A stretch of 64,000 bases of DNA from Hymenobacter nitidus (GTDB lineage: Bacteria > Bacteroidota > Bacteroidia > Cytophagales > Hymenobacteraceae): assembly GCF_020447315.1 (NCBI RefSeq), contig NZ_JAJADQ010000002.1, positions 434,001 through 498,000 on the forward strand, written 5' to 3'. The first letter of the stretch is position 1, and each line of letters begins with the position of its first letter. A program made the translations under genes and the position numbers. Of this stretch, positions 33,267-42,203 are shown in pieces. Under the pieces are notes generated by a model. It ran no database searches. It worked only from the letters and a program-made list of their open reading frames with translations, and was not told where the DNA came from.

Positions 33267-34406
33267 CTATTTCAGAGCCTGAAGCTTGGTGTTCATCTTC
33301 TCGGCGTCCGCAGTGCGGCCCAGGCGAACGTACACTTTCTGCAGCGAAGAAATAACGGCCCGGTCATTGGGCTGAATCTGCAGCGCCTTCTCGAAATACG
33401 GCAGCGACTCCTGGAAGTACTTCTTGCCGTCTGCTTCCAGTTTTTTACCCGACTTCTGATACGCGGCCAAATCCATCTTGCTGGCTTTGGTGTACATATC
33501 GGCGGCCTTGTTGTAGTTATACACGCCCAGGTTGAATTGAGCGTCAAAGTTGTTTGGATCTACCTCCACGGCTTTGCGGTACGCCGCCAGAGCTTTATCA
33601 GACTGCTTGCTCTGATCGTAGAGCGAACCAAGAACGGCGTACAGGTTGCCATTGGTCGGATCGGCCGCAATGGCTTTCTCCAGCTTACCAATTGCTTCCT
33701 GCCCACGACCTGAGCTCAGGTACATATTCAGTTCCTCCAGCATGAAGGCTTTGTTGGTGGGATAAGCTACCAGTGCCTGCTGCACTACTTTCATAGCTTC
33801 CGCATCGTTCTTTTCCTGGCGGGCAATCTGCAGCATCCGGCCATACAAGCCCGGCGACTTGTAGTTCATGGCCAGCAGCTTGTTGTAGGTATCCTTGGCC
33901 GTGGCAAAATCCTGCTTCGCCTCGGCCGCATAGGCCGCGTACAGGAAAGCCGTCGTGTCCTGCGGACGAATCTGCTGCGCCATGCGGTACGAATCCAGGG
34001 CAGCGTCATAGTTTTTGCCATTGTAGCTCTCCACGCCGGCGTTCAGGGCCAGGCCGTAGAGGTTATCCAGCTTCTGCACAGCCAGCTTGCCAAACTCGCC
34101 GGTCTTGCTGTCCAGCTCTACTGTCTTGTTATACGACTCATAGGCCACTTTCGTGCCCTCGCCGGGCTTCAGAGATTTGCCATAAATGGGGCTGGCCGCC
34201 ATCTGCTCGTAAATCTCGCCCCGCGTGTACCAGGTTTTGGCTTTGCCCGAGGTTTTCTCGTTGACAATGGCCTTGTCAATATCCGCCTGGGCTTTGTCGA
34301 GCAGGCCGCTGCGCTGGTTTAGAATAGCATTCGTAACAGCCGAGTTTTGGGCCGAAGCAGTGTGCAGGGCCGCCGCCGCTACGAGCGTCAGAAAAATCTT
34401 CTTCAT
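33267..34406 (-). CDS. Periplasmic TPR-repeat protein
   Basis: 379 residues from ATG at 34406 (MKKIFLTLVAAAALHTASAQ), chosen because it gives a clean signal peptide; the frame is open further upstream. At least six TPR-like units are seen, for example SVALDSYRMAQQ-type and ATAKDTYNKLLA repeats and LEKAIAADPTNGNLYAVLGS. TPR scaffolds bind partner proteins and no enzyme motif is present. It is separated from gyrA by a terminator, so it is its own unit. Confidence 0.9.
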   Translation of the reverse strand: MKKIFLTLVAAAALHTASAQNSAVTNAILNQRSGLLDKAQADIDKAIVNEKTSGKAKTWYTRGEIYEQMAASPIYGKSLKPGEGTKVAYESYNKTVELDSKTGEFGKLAVQKLDNLYGLALNAGVESYNGKNYDAALDSYRMAQQIRPQDTTAFLYAAYAAEAKQDFATAKDTYNKLLAMNYKSPGLYGRMLQIARQEKNDAEAMKVVQQALVAYPTNKAFMLEELNMYLSSGRGQEAIGKLEKAIAADPTNGNLYAVLGSLYDQSKQSDKALAAYRKAVEVDPNNFDAQFNLGVYNYNKAADMYTKASKMDLAAYQKSGKKLEADGKKYFQESLPYFEKALQIQPNDRAVISSLQKVYVRLGRTADAEKMNTKLQALK

Positions 34407-34508
34407 GGGTTCTTGCTGAAGAATAATGGTGGATGAGTGGAAGGAATTGGAAAAGAAACCACCGGAAGAAACACTTGGTTCAGCTAACCGGCGGCGGGGA
34501 AAGGAAAA

Positions 34509-34567
34509 AGCTTGAGCACTTTCAGTCGGGCATTCAAAACGAATACCGTGCCCGAAAGTACTCAAGC
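34509..34567 (-). terminator. Terminator of gyrA
   Basis: On the minus strand CTTGAGTACTTTCGGGC pairs with GCCCGactGAAAGTGCTCAAG (one mismatch, three-base bulge), followed by CTTTTTCC. It separates gyrA from the TPR gene. Confidence 0.8.
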
Positions 34568-34581
34568 CTTTCTTAACTTAC

Positions 34582-37170
34582 TTAGTTTGCGCTGAGCGTA
34601 TCCGGATCTGTCAGGGCGGCTACATCGGCATCTTCGGAGGCACCGGTAGCGTCCAGGGCCGGGCCCTCTCCTGCTTCCGGGCTGCCGTTCGGGCCGGCTT
34701 CACCTTCCAGAGCGTCCGTATCCTTGTCATCGGCGGCTACCTTGGCTACCGACGAAATCTCGTCGCCGGCGCTGATTTTCAGCAGCCGCACGCCCTGCGT
34801 AGCCCGACCAATGGTGCGCAGGTCGCTCATCCGCAAGCGAATGGTAATACCGGACTTGTTGATAATCATCAGATCATCCGAGTCCTGGACGTCCTTGATG
34901 GCAACCAGCGCGCCGGTTTTATCGGTAATCTTCATGGCCCGAACCCCCTTACCGCCCCGGTTGGTAACGCGGTACTCGTCGAGCGAGCTGCGCTTGCCGA
35001 AGCCGTTTTCGGATACGACCAGCAACTCCTGCGAGGCTGGGTCCGAAATGCAGACCATGCCTACCACCCGGTCGTTGGCATCAGCCAGGCTGATGCCGCG
35101 CACCCCGGCGGCATTGCGGCCCATGGAGCGCACTTTGCCTTCAGGAAAACGAACCGCCCGACCCGAGCGCAGCGCCACGACAATCTCGCTGGTGCCGGTG
35201 GTGAGCTGCACGTCGAGCAGCCGGTCGCCCTCGTTGATGGTAATGGCGTTGATACCGGCCGTCCGGGGCCGTGAATAGGCTTCCAGGGGCGTTTTCTTCA
35301 CGGTGCCCTGCTCGGTGCAGAACATCAGGAAGGTATTTTCCAGGTAGTCCGGGTCGCGCAGACCACGCACGTTCAGCACCGAGCGCACGGCATCTTCGCG
35401 CGGAATCTCGATGAGATTCTGAATCGGGCGGCCTTTGGCGTTCTTCCCTCCTTCCGGTACCTCGTATACTTTCAGCCAGAATACGCGGCCCAGCTCGGTG
35501 AAGAACAGCAGGTACTCGTGGGTAGTAGCTACAAACAGGTGCTCCGTGAAGTCGTCCTGCTTGGAAGCCGCGCCCCGGGCACCCACGCCACCCCGGCCCT
35601 GGGTACGGTACTCATCCAGCGCGGTGCGCTTGATGTAGCCTTCGCGGGAGATGGTGATAACCATGCTCTCGTCGGCAATCATGTCTTCCATCGAGAAGTC
35701 ACCGCCGGCGTATTCGATCATCGTGCGGCGCTTATCGCCGTAGCGCTCCCGAATATCGAGCAGCTCGTCCTTGATGATCTGACGCTGGAGCACATCCGAA
35801 GCCAGCACGGCTTTCAGGTGGTCAATCAGGCGCATCAGCTCCTCGTATTCGGCCACGATCTTGTCGCGCTCCAGGCCGGTGAGGCGCTGCAGACGCATGT
35901 CCAGAATGGCACGGGCCTGGATTTCGCTCAACGCGAAACGCTCCACGAGCTGGGCCCGGGCTACGTCGCCGTCGCGGGAGCCACGGATCAGGGCAATTAC
36001 CTCGTCGAGGTGGTCGAGGGCGATGAGCAGACCTTCCAGGATGTGGGCCCGCTTCTGGGCTTCGGCCAGCTCGTAGCGCGTGCGGCGCACCACCACGTCG
36101 GCGCGGTGCTCGACGAAGTAGTGAATCAGCTCCTTGAGGTTGAGCGTCATTGGGCGGCCTTTCACCAGGCACACGTTGTTGACGCCGAACGAGCTTTGCA
36201 GCTGGGTGTAGCGGTAGAGCTGGTTGAGCACCACGTTGGGCATAGCGTCGCGCTTCAGGTCATACACGATGCGCATACCGTCGCGGTCCGACTCGTCGCG
36301 CAGGTCGCTGATGCCTTCGATCTTCTTCTCGTTGATCAAAGCAGCGGTTTTTTCGATCATCGAGGCCTTATTCACCATATAGGGAATTTCGGTGATGACG
36401 ATCTGCTCCTTGCCGCTGGGCAGGGTTTCGTAGTGGGCCTTGGCGCGCATCACGATGCGGCCCCGACCCGTTTCGAACGCCTGCTTCACGCCCTCGTAGC
36501 CGTAGATGGTACCGCCCGTGGGAAAGTCCGGGGCGGTGATATGCTCCATAAGCTCGGCAATGGTGATTTCCGAGTTGTCGAGGTAGGCAATGATGCCGCT
36601 AACCACTTCCGTCAGGTTGTGGGGCGCCATGTTGGTAGCCATACCCACGGCAATACCCGTTGTGCCGTTCATCAGCAGGTTCGGAAACTTCGAGGGCATC
36701 ACGCTGGGCTCTTCCAGGGAGTCGTCGAAGTTGGGCTGGAAATCAACGGTGTCCTTGTCCAGGTCGCCCAGCATTTCATCGGAGAGGCGCTTGAGGCGGG
36801 CTTCCGTGTAACGCATGGCCGCCGGCGAGTCGCCGTCGATAGAGCCGAAGTTCCCCTGCCCGTCGACCAGCGGGTAGCGCAGGCTCCAGTCCTGGGCCAT
36901 GCGCACCATCGTGTCGTACACGCTCGAGTCGCCGTGGGGGTGGTACTTACCCAGCACCTCACCCACGATACGGGCACTCTTTTTATAGGCTTTGTTGTAG
37001 GATACGCCCAGCTCCGACATACCGTAGAGCACGCGGCGGTGCACGGGCTTCAGGCCGTCGCGCACGTCGGGCAGAGCCCGGGAGATGATGACCGACATCG
37101 AATAATCGATGTAGGCGCCACGCATCTCGTCTTCAATGTTAATCGGAATGATCTTTTCGCCTTCCGCCAT
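34582..37170 (-). CDS. gyrA: DNA gyrase subunit A
   Basis: 862 residues. Seen: [25 protein letters not shown], the quinolone-resistance region [18 protein letters not shown] (Ser and Asp at the positions of E. coli Ser83 and Asp87, i.e. the sensitive type), [11 protein letters not shown] with the catalytic Tyr, and six C-terminal beta-pinwheel repeats with a GyrA-box ([10 protein letters not shown]). The acidic C-terminal tail is rich in Asp/Glu/Gly/Ala. With GyrB (not in window) it introduces negative supercoils. Confidence 0.98.
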   Translation of the reverse strand: MAEGEKIIPINIEDEMRGAYIDYSMSVIISRALPDVRDGLKPVHRRVLYGMSELGVSYNKAYKKSARIVGEVLGKYHPHGDSSVYDTMVRMAQDWSLRYPLVDGQGNFGSIDGDSPAAMRYTEARLKRLSDEMLGDLDKDTVDFQPNFDDSLEEPSVMPSKFPNLLMNGTTGIAVGMATNMAPHNLTEVVSGIIAYLDNSEITIAELMEHITAPDFPTGGTIYGYEGVKQAFETGRGRIVMRAKAHYETLPSGKEQIVITEIPYMVNKASMIEKTAALINEKKIEGISDLRDESDRDGMRIVYDLKRDAMPNVVLNQLYRYTQLQSSFGVNNVCLVKGRPMTLNLKELIHYFVEHRADVVVRRTRYELAEAQKRAHILEGLLIALDHLDEVIALIRGSRDGDVARAQLVERFALSEIQARAILDMRLQRLTGLERDKIVAEYEELMRLIDHLKAVLASDVLQRQIIKDELLDIRERYGDKRRTMIEYAGGDFSMEDMIADESMVITISREGYIKRTALDEYRTQGRGGVGARGAASKQDDFTEHLFVATTHEYLLFFTELGRVFWLKVYEVPEGGKNAKGRPIQNLIEIPREDAVRSVLNVRGLRDPDYLENTFLMFCTEQGTVKKTPLEAYSRPRTAGINAITINEGDRLLDVQLTTGTSEIVVALRSGRAVRFPEGKVRSMGRNAAGVRGISLADANDRVVGMVCISDPASQELLVVSENGFGKRSSLDEYRVTNRGGKGVRAMKITDKTGALVAIKDVQDSDDLMIINKSGITIRLRMSDLRTIGRATQGVRLLKISAGDEISSVAKVAADDKDTDALEGEAGPNGSPEAGEGPALDATGASEDADVAALTDPDTLSAN

Positions 37171-37283
37171 AGGGAAATCTAAGTCGGCCTAGGCCCCTGG
37201 AAAGAGGAGCTTTCGGCACCAGTGAATGAGTACTGCGAGAAGCCCGCAAGATACGAAAAAAGGCCCGTTTTGCCTAATACAGC

Positions 37284-37526
37284 CTATTCTTTTGGCTTGC
37301 TCTTATCGGCCTTATGCGTGCCGGACTTGGGATTGTAGGTCTTGATTTTTTCGCCCACGGCCGGGTTCTGTTTTTTCCAAAGCGGCTGGCCCCGGTAGCG
37401 GGCCCCGTTGTGAAAGTGCACCTTGCGCGTGTGGCAGGAGGCCATGGGGCAGGTACGGCAGGAGGCAGCTCCCAGCAAGAGAGCCAGCGGCACAAGAAAG
37501 CGCAATGCAAACAGGCGAAACTTCAT
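37284..37526 (-). CDS. Small predicted lipoprotein
   Basis: 80 residues. An N-terminal hydrophobic segment ending LLLGAASC is a plausible lipobox. The mature part is short and basic (CHTRKVHFHNGARYRGQPLW), with two more cysteines near the N-terminus, and ends in a Lys/Ser/Pro-rich tail. Small Cys/His-rich proteins of this kind are common in Bacteroidota. No function can be given. It lies upstream of gyrA in the same direction, 113 bases away. Confidence 0.65.
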   Translation of the reverse strand: MKFRLFALRFLVPLALLLGAASCRTCPMASCHTRKVHFHNGARYRGQPLWKKQNPAVGEKIKTYNPKSGTHKADKSKPKE

Positions 37527-37586
37527 GGGTCAAAGGTAGAAATTCGGGGGCCACCACCCTTCTTCCGGGGTAGCACGCCTGAAAAT

Positions 37587-38279
37587 TTATGCCGGGGTGT
37601 TCAGCTCGGCTAGGTCCGCTCCCTCCCACTCGCGCAGAAACTGCGTCAGGAAGGTTTCCAGAAACTGATGGCGCTCCTGAGCCAGCTGGCGGGCGGCGGG
37701 CGTGTGCAGCCGCTCGCGCAGGTGCAGCAGCTTTTCGTAGAAGTGGTTCAGCGTGGGCGCCGTGTTTTTCTTATAGCTTTCAAAGGAGTCGTGCACCACG
37801 GGCGCGATGGCCGGATCGTGCAGGGGCCGGCCCTTATGCCCGCCGTAGGCAAAGGCCCGGGCCACGCCAATGGCGCCGATGGCATCGAGGCGGTCGGCAT
37901 CCTGCACCACTTCGCCCTCCGGCGTGCTCATGGGCGTAGGTACACCCAGCCCCTTAAAGGAAATCTCGCGGATAATCGTCTCGACGCGCCGGATTATGGC
38001 TTCGTCCACGCGCAGGCCCAGCAGCCAGGTGCGGGCGGCGCGGGGGCCAGCTTCCTCATCGCCGGCGTGAAACTTCCAGTCGGCCACGTCGTGCAGCAAG
38101 GCGGCCAGCTCGGTCACCAGCGGGTCGGCGGCGGGCAGGGTGGCCGCCAGGGCCCGGCTCGTGTGCCACACCCGGCGGATGTGCTCCCAGTCGTGGCCCG
38201 AGCCCTCGCCCAGGAATTTGTCGCGGACGAAATCGGCCGTTCGGGAAATAATCTGTTCGGTACTTAGCGCAGCAGGCAT
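37587..38279 (-). CDS. HD-domain phosphohydrolase
   Basis: 230 residues from ATG at 38279 (MPAALSTEQIISRT). The metal-binding HD motif set is complete: GHDWEHIRRVW, then LAALLHDVADWKF (the His-Asp pair), and VQDADRLDAIGAIGVARAF as the distal Asp. This matches the YedJ/YpgQ-like group, which hydrolyse nucleotides or related phosphate esters. The actual substrate is unknown. It diverges from the Xre antitoxin gene. Confidence 0.9.
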   Translation of the reverse strand: MPAALSTEQIISRTADFVRDKFLGEGSGHDWEHIRRVWHTSRALAATLPAADPLVTELAALLHDVADWKFHAGDEEAGPRAARTWLLGLRVDEAIIRRVETIIREISFKGLGVPTPMSTPEGEVVQDADRLDAIGAIGVARAFAYGGHKGRPLHDPAIAPVVHDSFESYKKNTAPTLNHFYEKLLHLRERLHTPAARQLAQERHQFLETFLTQFLREWEGADLAELNTPA

Positions 38280-38383
38280 AGGAAAGAAATTCAGGCGGCA
38301 AATTAGCAAGTTCGCTGCAGCTTAGGCCAGCAGCACCGGCTTTTGAATTTTTAGACCGGCTCCCGAGTTATTGCGTATATTGC

Positions 38384-38395
38384 CGTCAAATGACG
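38384..38395. promoter_or_regulatory. Candidate operator upstream of the antitoxin
   Basis: CGTCA-AA-TGACG is a perfect 5-base inverted repeat 16 bases before the antitoxin ATG. TA-locus antitoxins usually repress their own promoter at such sites. It is short, so chance is possible. Confidence 0.35.
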
Positions 38396-38411
38396 AGTAA
38401 AAAAAGAGCAA

Positions 38412-38864
38412 ATGACTATCATGCGTAAAACCCCCGTAGCCACCATGGTTGATTTGATGGGCGGTGGCGCCGTCATCCCGCAGCTGGTGCACAACGAGCT
38501 GGACCTGCTGGCCGTGGCCCTGAAAGGCCTTTCGGTGCAGGCCCTGCGGGCATTGCAGCAGCGGCTGGGCTTTTCCAACAAGGAAATCAGCGTGGTGCTG
38601 GGCGTGTCGGAAAGCACGCTGGCCCGGCGCGAGCAGGCCAAGCGGGCCCTGACGCTGGACGAGGCGGAGAAAACCATTCAGCTCTCGGCCGTGCTGGCCA
38701 AGGGCCTGGACGTATTCGAGGATCAGGATGACTTCCACCACTGGCTGGAAACGCCCAACCCAGCCCTGGGCGGCGTGCGGCCCAAGGAGCTGCTGTCCTC
38801 GGCCATCGGGCGGGAACAGGTGCGCGAAATCCTGGGCCGGATTGAGTACGGCATCTACTCCTAA
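38412..38864 (+). CDS. Xre/ParS-family antitoxin of a RES toxin
   Basis: 150 residues. A helix-turn-helix region (LQQRLGFSNKEISVVLGVSESTLARRE) and the C-terminal DUF2384-type domain (FEDQDDFHHWLETPNPALGGVRPKELL, as two parts around HHWL) identify the Xre/ParS antitoxin. It should bind and neutralise the RES toxin encoded 89 bases downstream and repress the operon. A GCCCCTG/CAGGGGC hairpin (38897-38916) lies between antitoxin and toxin and could lower toxin expression. Confidence 0.92.
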   Translation: MTIMRKTPVATMVDLMGGGAVIPQLVHNELDLLAVALKGLSVQALRALQQRLGFSNKEISVVLGVSESTLARREQAKRALTLDEAEKTIQLSAVLAKGLDVFEDQDDFHHWLETPNPALGGVRPKELLSSAIGREQVREILGRIEYGIYS

Positions 38865-38953
38865 ACAACGCCGGCGGGCTCCCGCTGTACTACCCTGCCC
38901 CTGGTTTCGCAGGGGCTTCCCCCCTGCTTTTCTTTCGCTGAATCCGCTTCCTC

Positions 38954-39421
38954 ATGCGCCTTTACCGGCTCGGCAAACACCCCTACATTCAGGACCTCAC
39001 CGGCCAGGGCGGCCTCTACTACTCGGGCCGCTGGCACGAAAAAGGCACCCAGATTCTTTACACGTCCGAGCATTTGTCGCTGGCCAAGCTGGAAGTGCTG
39101 GCCAATTCGCCCTCGCTGCCGCGCAACTATTTCGCCCTGACCCTGGAAGTACCCGCCGATACGCCCATCAAAGAAGTAGCCGTGGAGCAGCTGCCGCCCA
39201 ACTGGCAGCAGCTGCCCTACCCGCTGGAGCTAGCCCAGCTCACGCGCAGCTGGATCGAGCAGGCGGAGTTCTGGATTATGAAAGTACCCTCGGCCCACGC
39301 GCCCACCGAATGGAACTACCTGCTCAACCCGCTGCACCCCTCCCACAGCCAGCTGAAGATGGTAGCCCTGGAGCCCCACCCCTTCGATACGCGGCTGAAG
39401 CCGGACCTGGGCGGCAAATAA
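38954..39421 (+). CDS. RES-domain toxin
   Basis: 155 residues. The RES family has conserved Arg, Glu and Ser. Here they fit in RLYRLG and GLYYSGRWHEKGTQILYTS (Arg), LSLAKLEVLANS (Glu) and NPLHPSHSQLKMV (Ser). Members studied elsewhere degrade cellular NAD+ and stop growth when not held by the Xre/ParS antitoxin. All the motifs are intact, so the toxin is probably active. Its stop is only 6 bases from the stop of the converging kptA. Confidence 0.92.
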   Translation: MRLYRLGKHPYIQDLTGQGGLYYSGRWHEKGTQILYTSEHLSLAKLEVLANSPSLPRNYFALTLEVPADTPIKEVAVEQLPPNWQQLPYPLELAQLTRSWIEQAEFWIMKVPSAHAPTEWNYLLNPLHPSHSQLKMVALEPHPFDTRLKPDLGGK

Positions 39422-39427
39422 GCCGGC

Positions 39428-39973
39428 TTACAGCTCCCGCAGATACTGGGCGGGCACCTGCTCCGTCAGCCAGACACCATTACCGGACTCGTAGAATACA
39501 CACCCTTGCTGCCGCATGGCGGCGGCATCGACGGTCAGAATAACGGGCTGGCCGCGCCGCTGGCCCACGCGCTGGGCAGTGGCTTCATCCGGCGAGAGGT
39601 GCACGTGGTGCCGCTGCATTTTCTGCAGGCCCTGCTGGCGAATGGCGGGCAAAGCGGCCGCGACGGTGCCGTGGTAGAGCACGGCGGGCGGCACGGCCGG
39701 CACCAGAAGTAAGTCCACTTCCACGCTGTGGCCCTGCTGGGCCCGAATGCGGGTACCGGAGGCGTCGAAGGCAAAGCGCTGCTTGTCGTTATCGGCTACT
39801 ACCTGCTCGAGCTGCGCGCGGGTAATGGGCAGGCCCTGGCCGGCGCAGCCCCGCAGCAGCTCTTCTACCTTGACCCAGCCGCCTTCCTCCAGCTCGAGGC
39901 CCAGGGCCTGGGGCTGGTGGCGCAGGTGTAGGCTCAAAAATTTGCTTATCCGGGTAATCTGGGCTGTTTCCAT
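39428..39973 (-). CDS. kptA: RNA 2'-phosphotransferase (Tpt1/KptA)
   Basis: 181 residues from ATG at 39973 (METAQITRISKFLS). The family signature residues are present: SLHLRHQPQALGLELEEGGWV (Arg-His), LLVPAVPPAVLYHGT, KMQRHHVHLSPDEATAQRVGQRRG and VFYESGNGVWLT. The enzyme removes a 2'-phosphate from RNA splice junctions in eukaryotes using NAD+. In bacteria, which lack such splicing, its role is unsettled and may be RNA repair or 2'-phosphate removal from other nucleic acids. It is tail-to-tail with an NAD+-consuming RES toxin. Confidence 0.94.
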   Translation of the reverse strand: METAQITRISKFLSLHLRHQPQALGLELEEGGWVKVEELLRGCAGQGLPITRAQLEQVVADNDKQRFAFDASGTRIRAQQGHSVEVDLLLVPAVPPAVLYHGTVAAALPAIRQQGLQKMQRHHVHLSPDEATAQRVGQRRGQPVILTVDAAAMRQQGCVFYESGNGVWLTEQVPAQYLREL

Positions 39974-40218
39974 GGGTGGGCAATGGTAATGGAGGCGCAA
40001 GCAACGAAAAAGCGGCCGGAATACGGTCGGAAAGATAGTGGCCGGTTTCCGCCGCTTTGTGCTTGTAAACTGAAGTTATTTTCTATCTTCGGAATCCGAA
40101 CAACGTGCGCAGCGTTGTTTAGGACGGCCGGAATCTGTTTACCAGCTTGCGGGGCTCTGTTGCCCCGGGCCGCTATTTTCCATCGAACTGCTCCCTGGTG
40201 GTTCCTTACTTTCGCTCC

Positions 40219-40491
40219 ATGGCTCACGAAGTTGCTAACCTGACCCTGGCTGAAGCCACTGCCCACGCCCCATTCGTAGACTACGCCCGCTGCATCGACG
40301 CCAGCAGCCGCCCCCTCAACCACGTGGGCGACTGGCCCGAGGAAGGCCAGCTGTATCCCGTGCGCGTGGTTGAGTCGCACCTGGAGGGCCTGCCGCTGGT
40401 ACACGTGCTGGGGTTTGAGGCTGAGGCGCCGTACTACAACGCCTATGCCCCGCACCGCTTTAAGCTGCTGCACACGGTGTGGCTCAACTAA
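40219..40491 (+). CDS. Conserved-looking small protein, unknown
   Basis: 90 residues from ATG 40219. Soluble, acidic to neutral, with VDYARCIDASSRPLNHVGDW and a C-terminal YYNAYAPHRFKLLHTVWLN. No signal peptide or motif is recognised. Codon use is like the genome, and it has a clear terminator behind it, so it is probably real. A loop protein of housekeeping type is possible, but no family can be named. Confidence 0.6.
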   Translation: MAHEVANLTLAEATAHAPFVDYARCIDASSRPLNHVGDWPEEGQLYPVRVVESHLEGLPLVHVLGFEAEAPYYNAYAPHRFKLLHTVWLN

Positions 40492-40555
40492 TTTTTGTTT
40501 AAAAAAGGCGGCGCTTCTGGCTTACGGCCAAAACCTTCTGCCTTTTATTCGCTTA

Positions 40556-40592
40556 CAACAGGGCGCTTCCCACGGGGGCGCCCTGTTGCATT
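40556..40592 (+). terminator. Intrinsic terminator after the small gene
   Basis: CAACAGGGCGC (40556-40566) and GCGCCCTGTTG (40578-40588) pair perfectly, then CATTTT. Confidence 0.85.
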
Positions 40593-40614
40593 TTATGGGG
40601 TTGCTGTACTTTTG
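40586..40614 (+). promoter_or_regulatory. Candidate promoter for the porin
   Basis: TTG at 40586-40588 and TACTTTTG at 40607-40614 are spaced 18 bases apart, matching the Bacteroidota pattern. The predicted 5' leader then contains the hairpin at 40681-40734. Confidence 0.55.
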
Positions 40615-40680
40615 CTGGTAGCAATGACCGGCGCAGGATGGCTTCGGCAACTCAGCCCAAACCGGACTACCCTTTTTCTC

Positions 40681-40756
40681 CGCCCGCCCCGGGCTTGGCC
40701 ACTGCTAATTCTGCGGCCGGGCCCGGGGCGGGCGCTTCGCTGACCTCTCTTTTTTT
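40681..40756 (+). promoter_or_regulatory. Leader hairpin and T-tract upstream of the porin
   Basis: CGCCCGCCCCGGGC (40681-40694) and GCCCGGGGCGGGCG (40721-40734) form a 14-base perfect stem. A run of seven T follows 15 bases on (40750-40756). It lies between the candidate promoter and the porin ATG, so it could act as an attenuator. It could also be the terminator of something upstream. Confidence 0.5.
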
Positions 40757-40772
40757 CACTCAATAAGTACGC

Positions 40773-42116
40773 ATGACACAGTTCCGGTGGCGTGGCGGGT
40801 TGCTTTTGCCCGCATTGCTGGCAGGCGCCCTGCACACGCAGGCACAAACTTTCAAGGACGGCAAGCTCACCCTTAACCCCGACGGCAGCCATTACATCAA
40901 AATGACCCTGCTCAACCAGGTCTGGGCGCGCTACAACCAGAGCAACCCCGGCACGCAGGTCGACGGATTCTACAAGGCCGAAACCTACGACATCGGTATC
41001 CGGCGCTTCCGCATGCAGTTTTTCGGGCAGCTGACCGACCGGGTGTTTATCTACTCCCAGATCGGCATCAACAACTTCAGCTACCTCTCCGACCGCAAAG
41101 CGGGCTTCTTCCTGCACGACGCCGTGGCCGAATACGCGGTGGTCAAAAACAAGCTCTCCTTGGGCACGGGCCTGGGCGCCTGGAACGGGTTGTCGCGCTT
41201 CACGGCCTCGGCCACGGGCAGCATCATGGGCCTCGATTTGCCCCTGGTCGCCGAAACGACCAACGACGTGAACGACCAGTTCGGCCGCAAGCTCAGCATC
41301 TATGCCAAGGGCAAGCTCAGCAAGCTCGACTACCGCGTGGCCCTGTCCAACGTGCTGGACGTCACGAAAGGCACGGCCGGCGCGGCGGCGCTCAACGGCA
41401 ACGCCAACTTTTCGCGCCGCCCGGCCAAGCCCCAGTACCAGGCCTACCTGATGTGGCAGTTCAAAGACCAGGAAAGCAACCTGACGGCCTACAACGCCGG
41501 CACGTATCTGGGCAAGAAAAACGTGTTCAACGTGGGCGCGGGCGCCATTGTGCAGCCCCAGGCCATGTGGTATAAAGCCGACAACGGCCGCGACACCCTG
41601 ACCCAGGCCATGAAGCAGTACGCCGTGGATGTGTATTACGACGCACCCACCGACACGGCCAAGGGCGCCCCGAGTGTGAACTTCTACGCCGTGGGCATGC
41701 ACCTGGACTACGGCCCCGGCTACCTGCGCAACAACGGTCCGATGAACCCGGCCACCAATGCCCGGGCCACGACGGCCACTTACACCAACAACGCGCTGCT
41801 GGGCGCCTTCGGCAACGCATTTCCGCAGTACGGCACCGGCAACGTGTTCTACACCCAGCTCGGCTACAAGCTGCGCGACAACCTGGTGGGCGAAACCACC
41901 TTTATGCCCTACGCCAGCTACCAGTACTCGCACTACAAGCGCCTGGCCGACGACCTGCACTTCTTCGATGCTGGCGTGAACTGGCTGCTGGCCGGCCACT
42001 CCTCCAAGCTCACGCTCAGCTACCAGAACCGGCCCTTCTACGTGACGCGCAACAACGAAAACGTGGTGGACTCGCGCCGCAGCGCCGTGGTAGCCCAGTA
42101 TCAGGTGTCGTTTTAG
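40773..42116 (+). CDS. Outer-membrane porin (phosphate-selective porin O/P-like)
   Basis: 447 residues. Signal peptide (LLLPALLAGALHTQAQ). An extended beta-barrel follows with the FRMQFFGQLTDRVFIYSQIGIN pattern seen in the OprO/OprP-like porins (here given only in part), many aromatic girdle residues and a C-terminal QYQVSF. Members form channels in the outer membrane. Selectivity for phosphate or pyrophosphate is known for Pseudomonas homologues only and cannot be assumed here. It converges on the kinase gene and shares a terminator with it. Confidence 0.85.
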   Translation: MTQFRWRGGLLLPALLAGALHTQAQTFKDGKLTLNPDGSHYIKMTLLNQVWARYNQSNPGTQVDGFYKAETYDIGIRRFRMQFFGQLTDRVFIYSQIGINNFSYLSDRKAGFFLHDAVAEYAVVKNKLSLGTGLGAWNGLSRFTASATGSIMGLDLPLVAETTNDVNDQFGRKLSIYAKGKLSKLDYRVALSNVLDVTKGTAGAAALNGNANFSRRPAKPQYQAYLMWQFKDQESNLTAYNAGTYLGKKNVFNVGAGAIVQPQAMWYKADNGRDTLTQAMKQYAVDVYYDAPTDTAKGAPSVNFYAVGMHLDYGPGYLRNNGPMNPATNARATTATYTNNALLGAFGNAFPQYGTGNVFYTQLGYKLRDNLVGETTFMPYASYQYSHYKRLADDLHFFDAGVNWLLAGHSSKLTLSYQNRPFYVTRNNENVVDSRRSAVVAQYQVSF

Positions 42117-42143
42117 CCCCTGGCTGAAGCCGACAGTATGCAT

Positions 42144-42183
42144 AAAAAAGGCCCCGAAACAGCGCTGTTTCGGGGCCTTTTTT
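42144..42183. terminator. Perfect 20-base-arm bidirectional terminator
   Basis: The two halves are exact complements with no unpaired loop base in the sequence, starting with six A and ending with six T. It serves the porin and the converging kinase gene. Confidence 0.95.
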
Positions 42184-42203
42184 ATGGACCGGGCCACAGC
42201 CCC

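Noticed and set aside
35518..37182. Open plus-strand frame of about 550 codons antisense to gyrA
   Set aside because: GyrA on the other strand is unambiguous; high GC at third positions leaves antisense frames open.
40624..40743. Short frame of 39 codons in the porin leader as a gene
   Set aside because: Its second half is the GC-rich hairpin itself; no independent support for translation.
40593..42197. Open minus-strand frame antisense to the porin
   Set aside because: The porin has signal peptide and barrel pattern; the antisense frame runs through a terminator.
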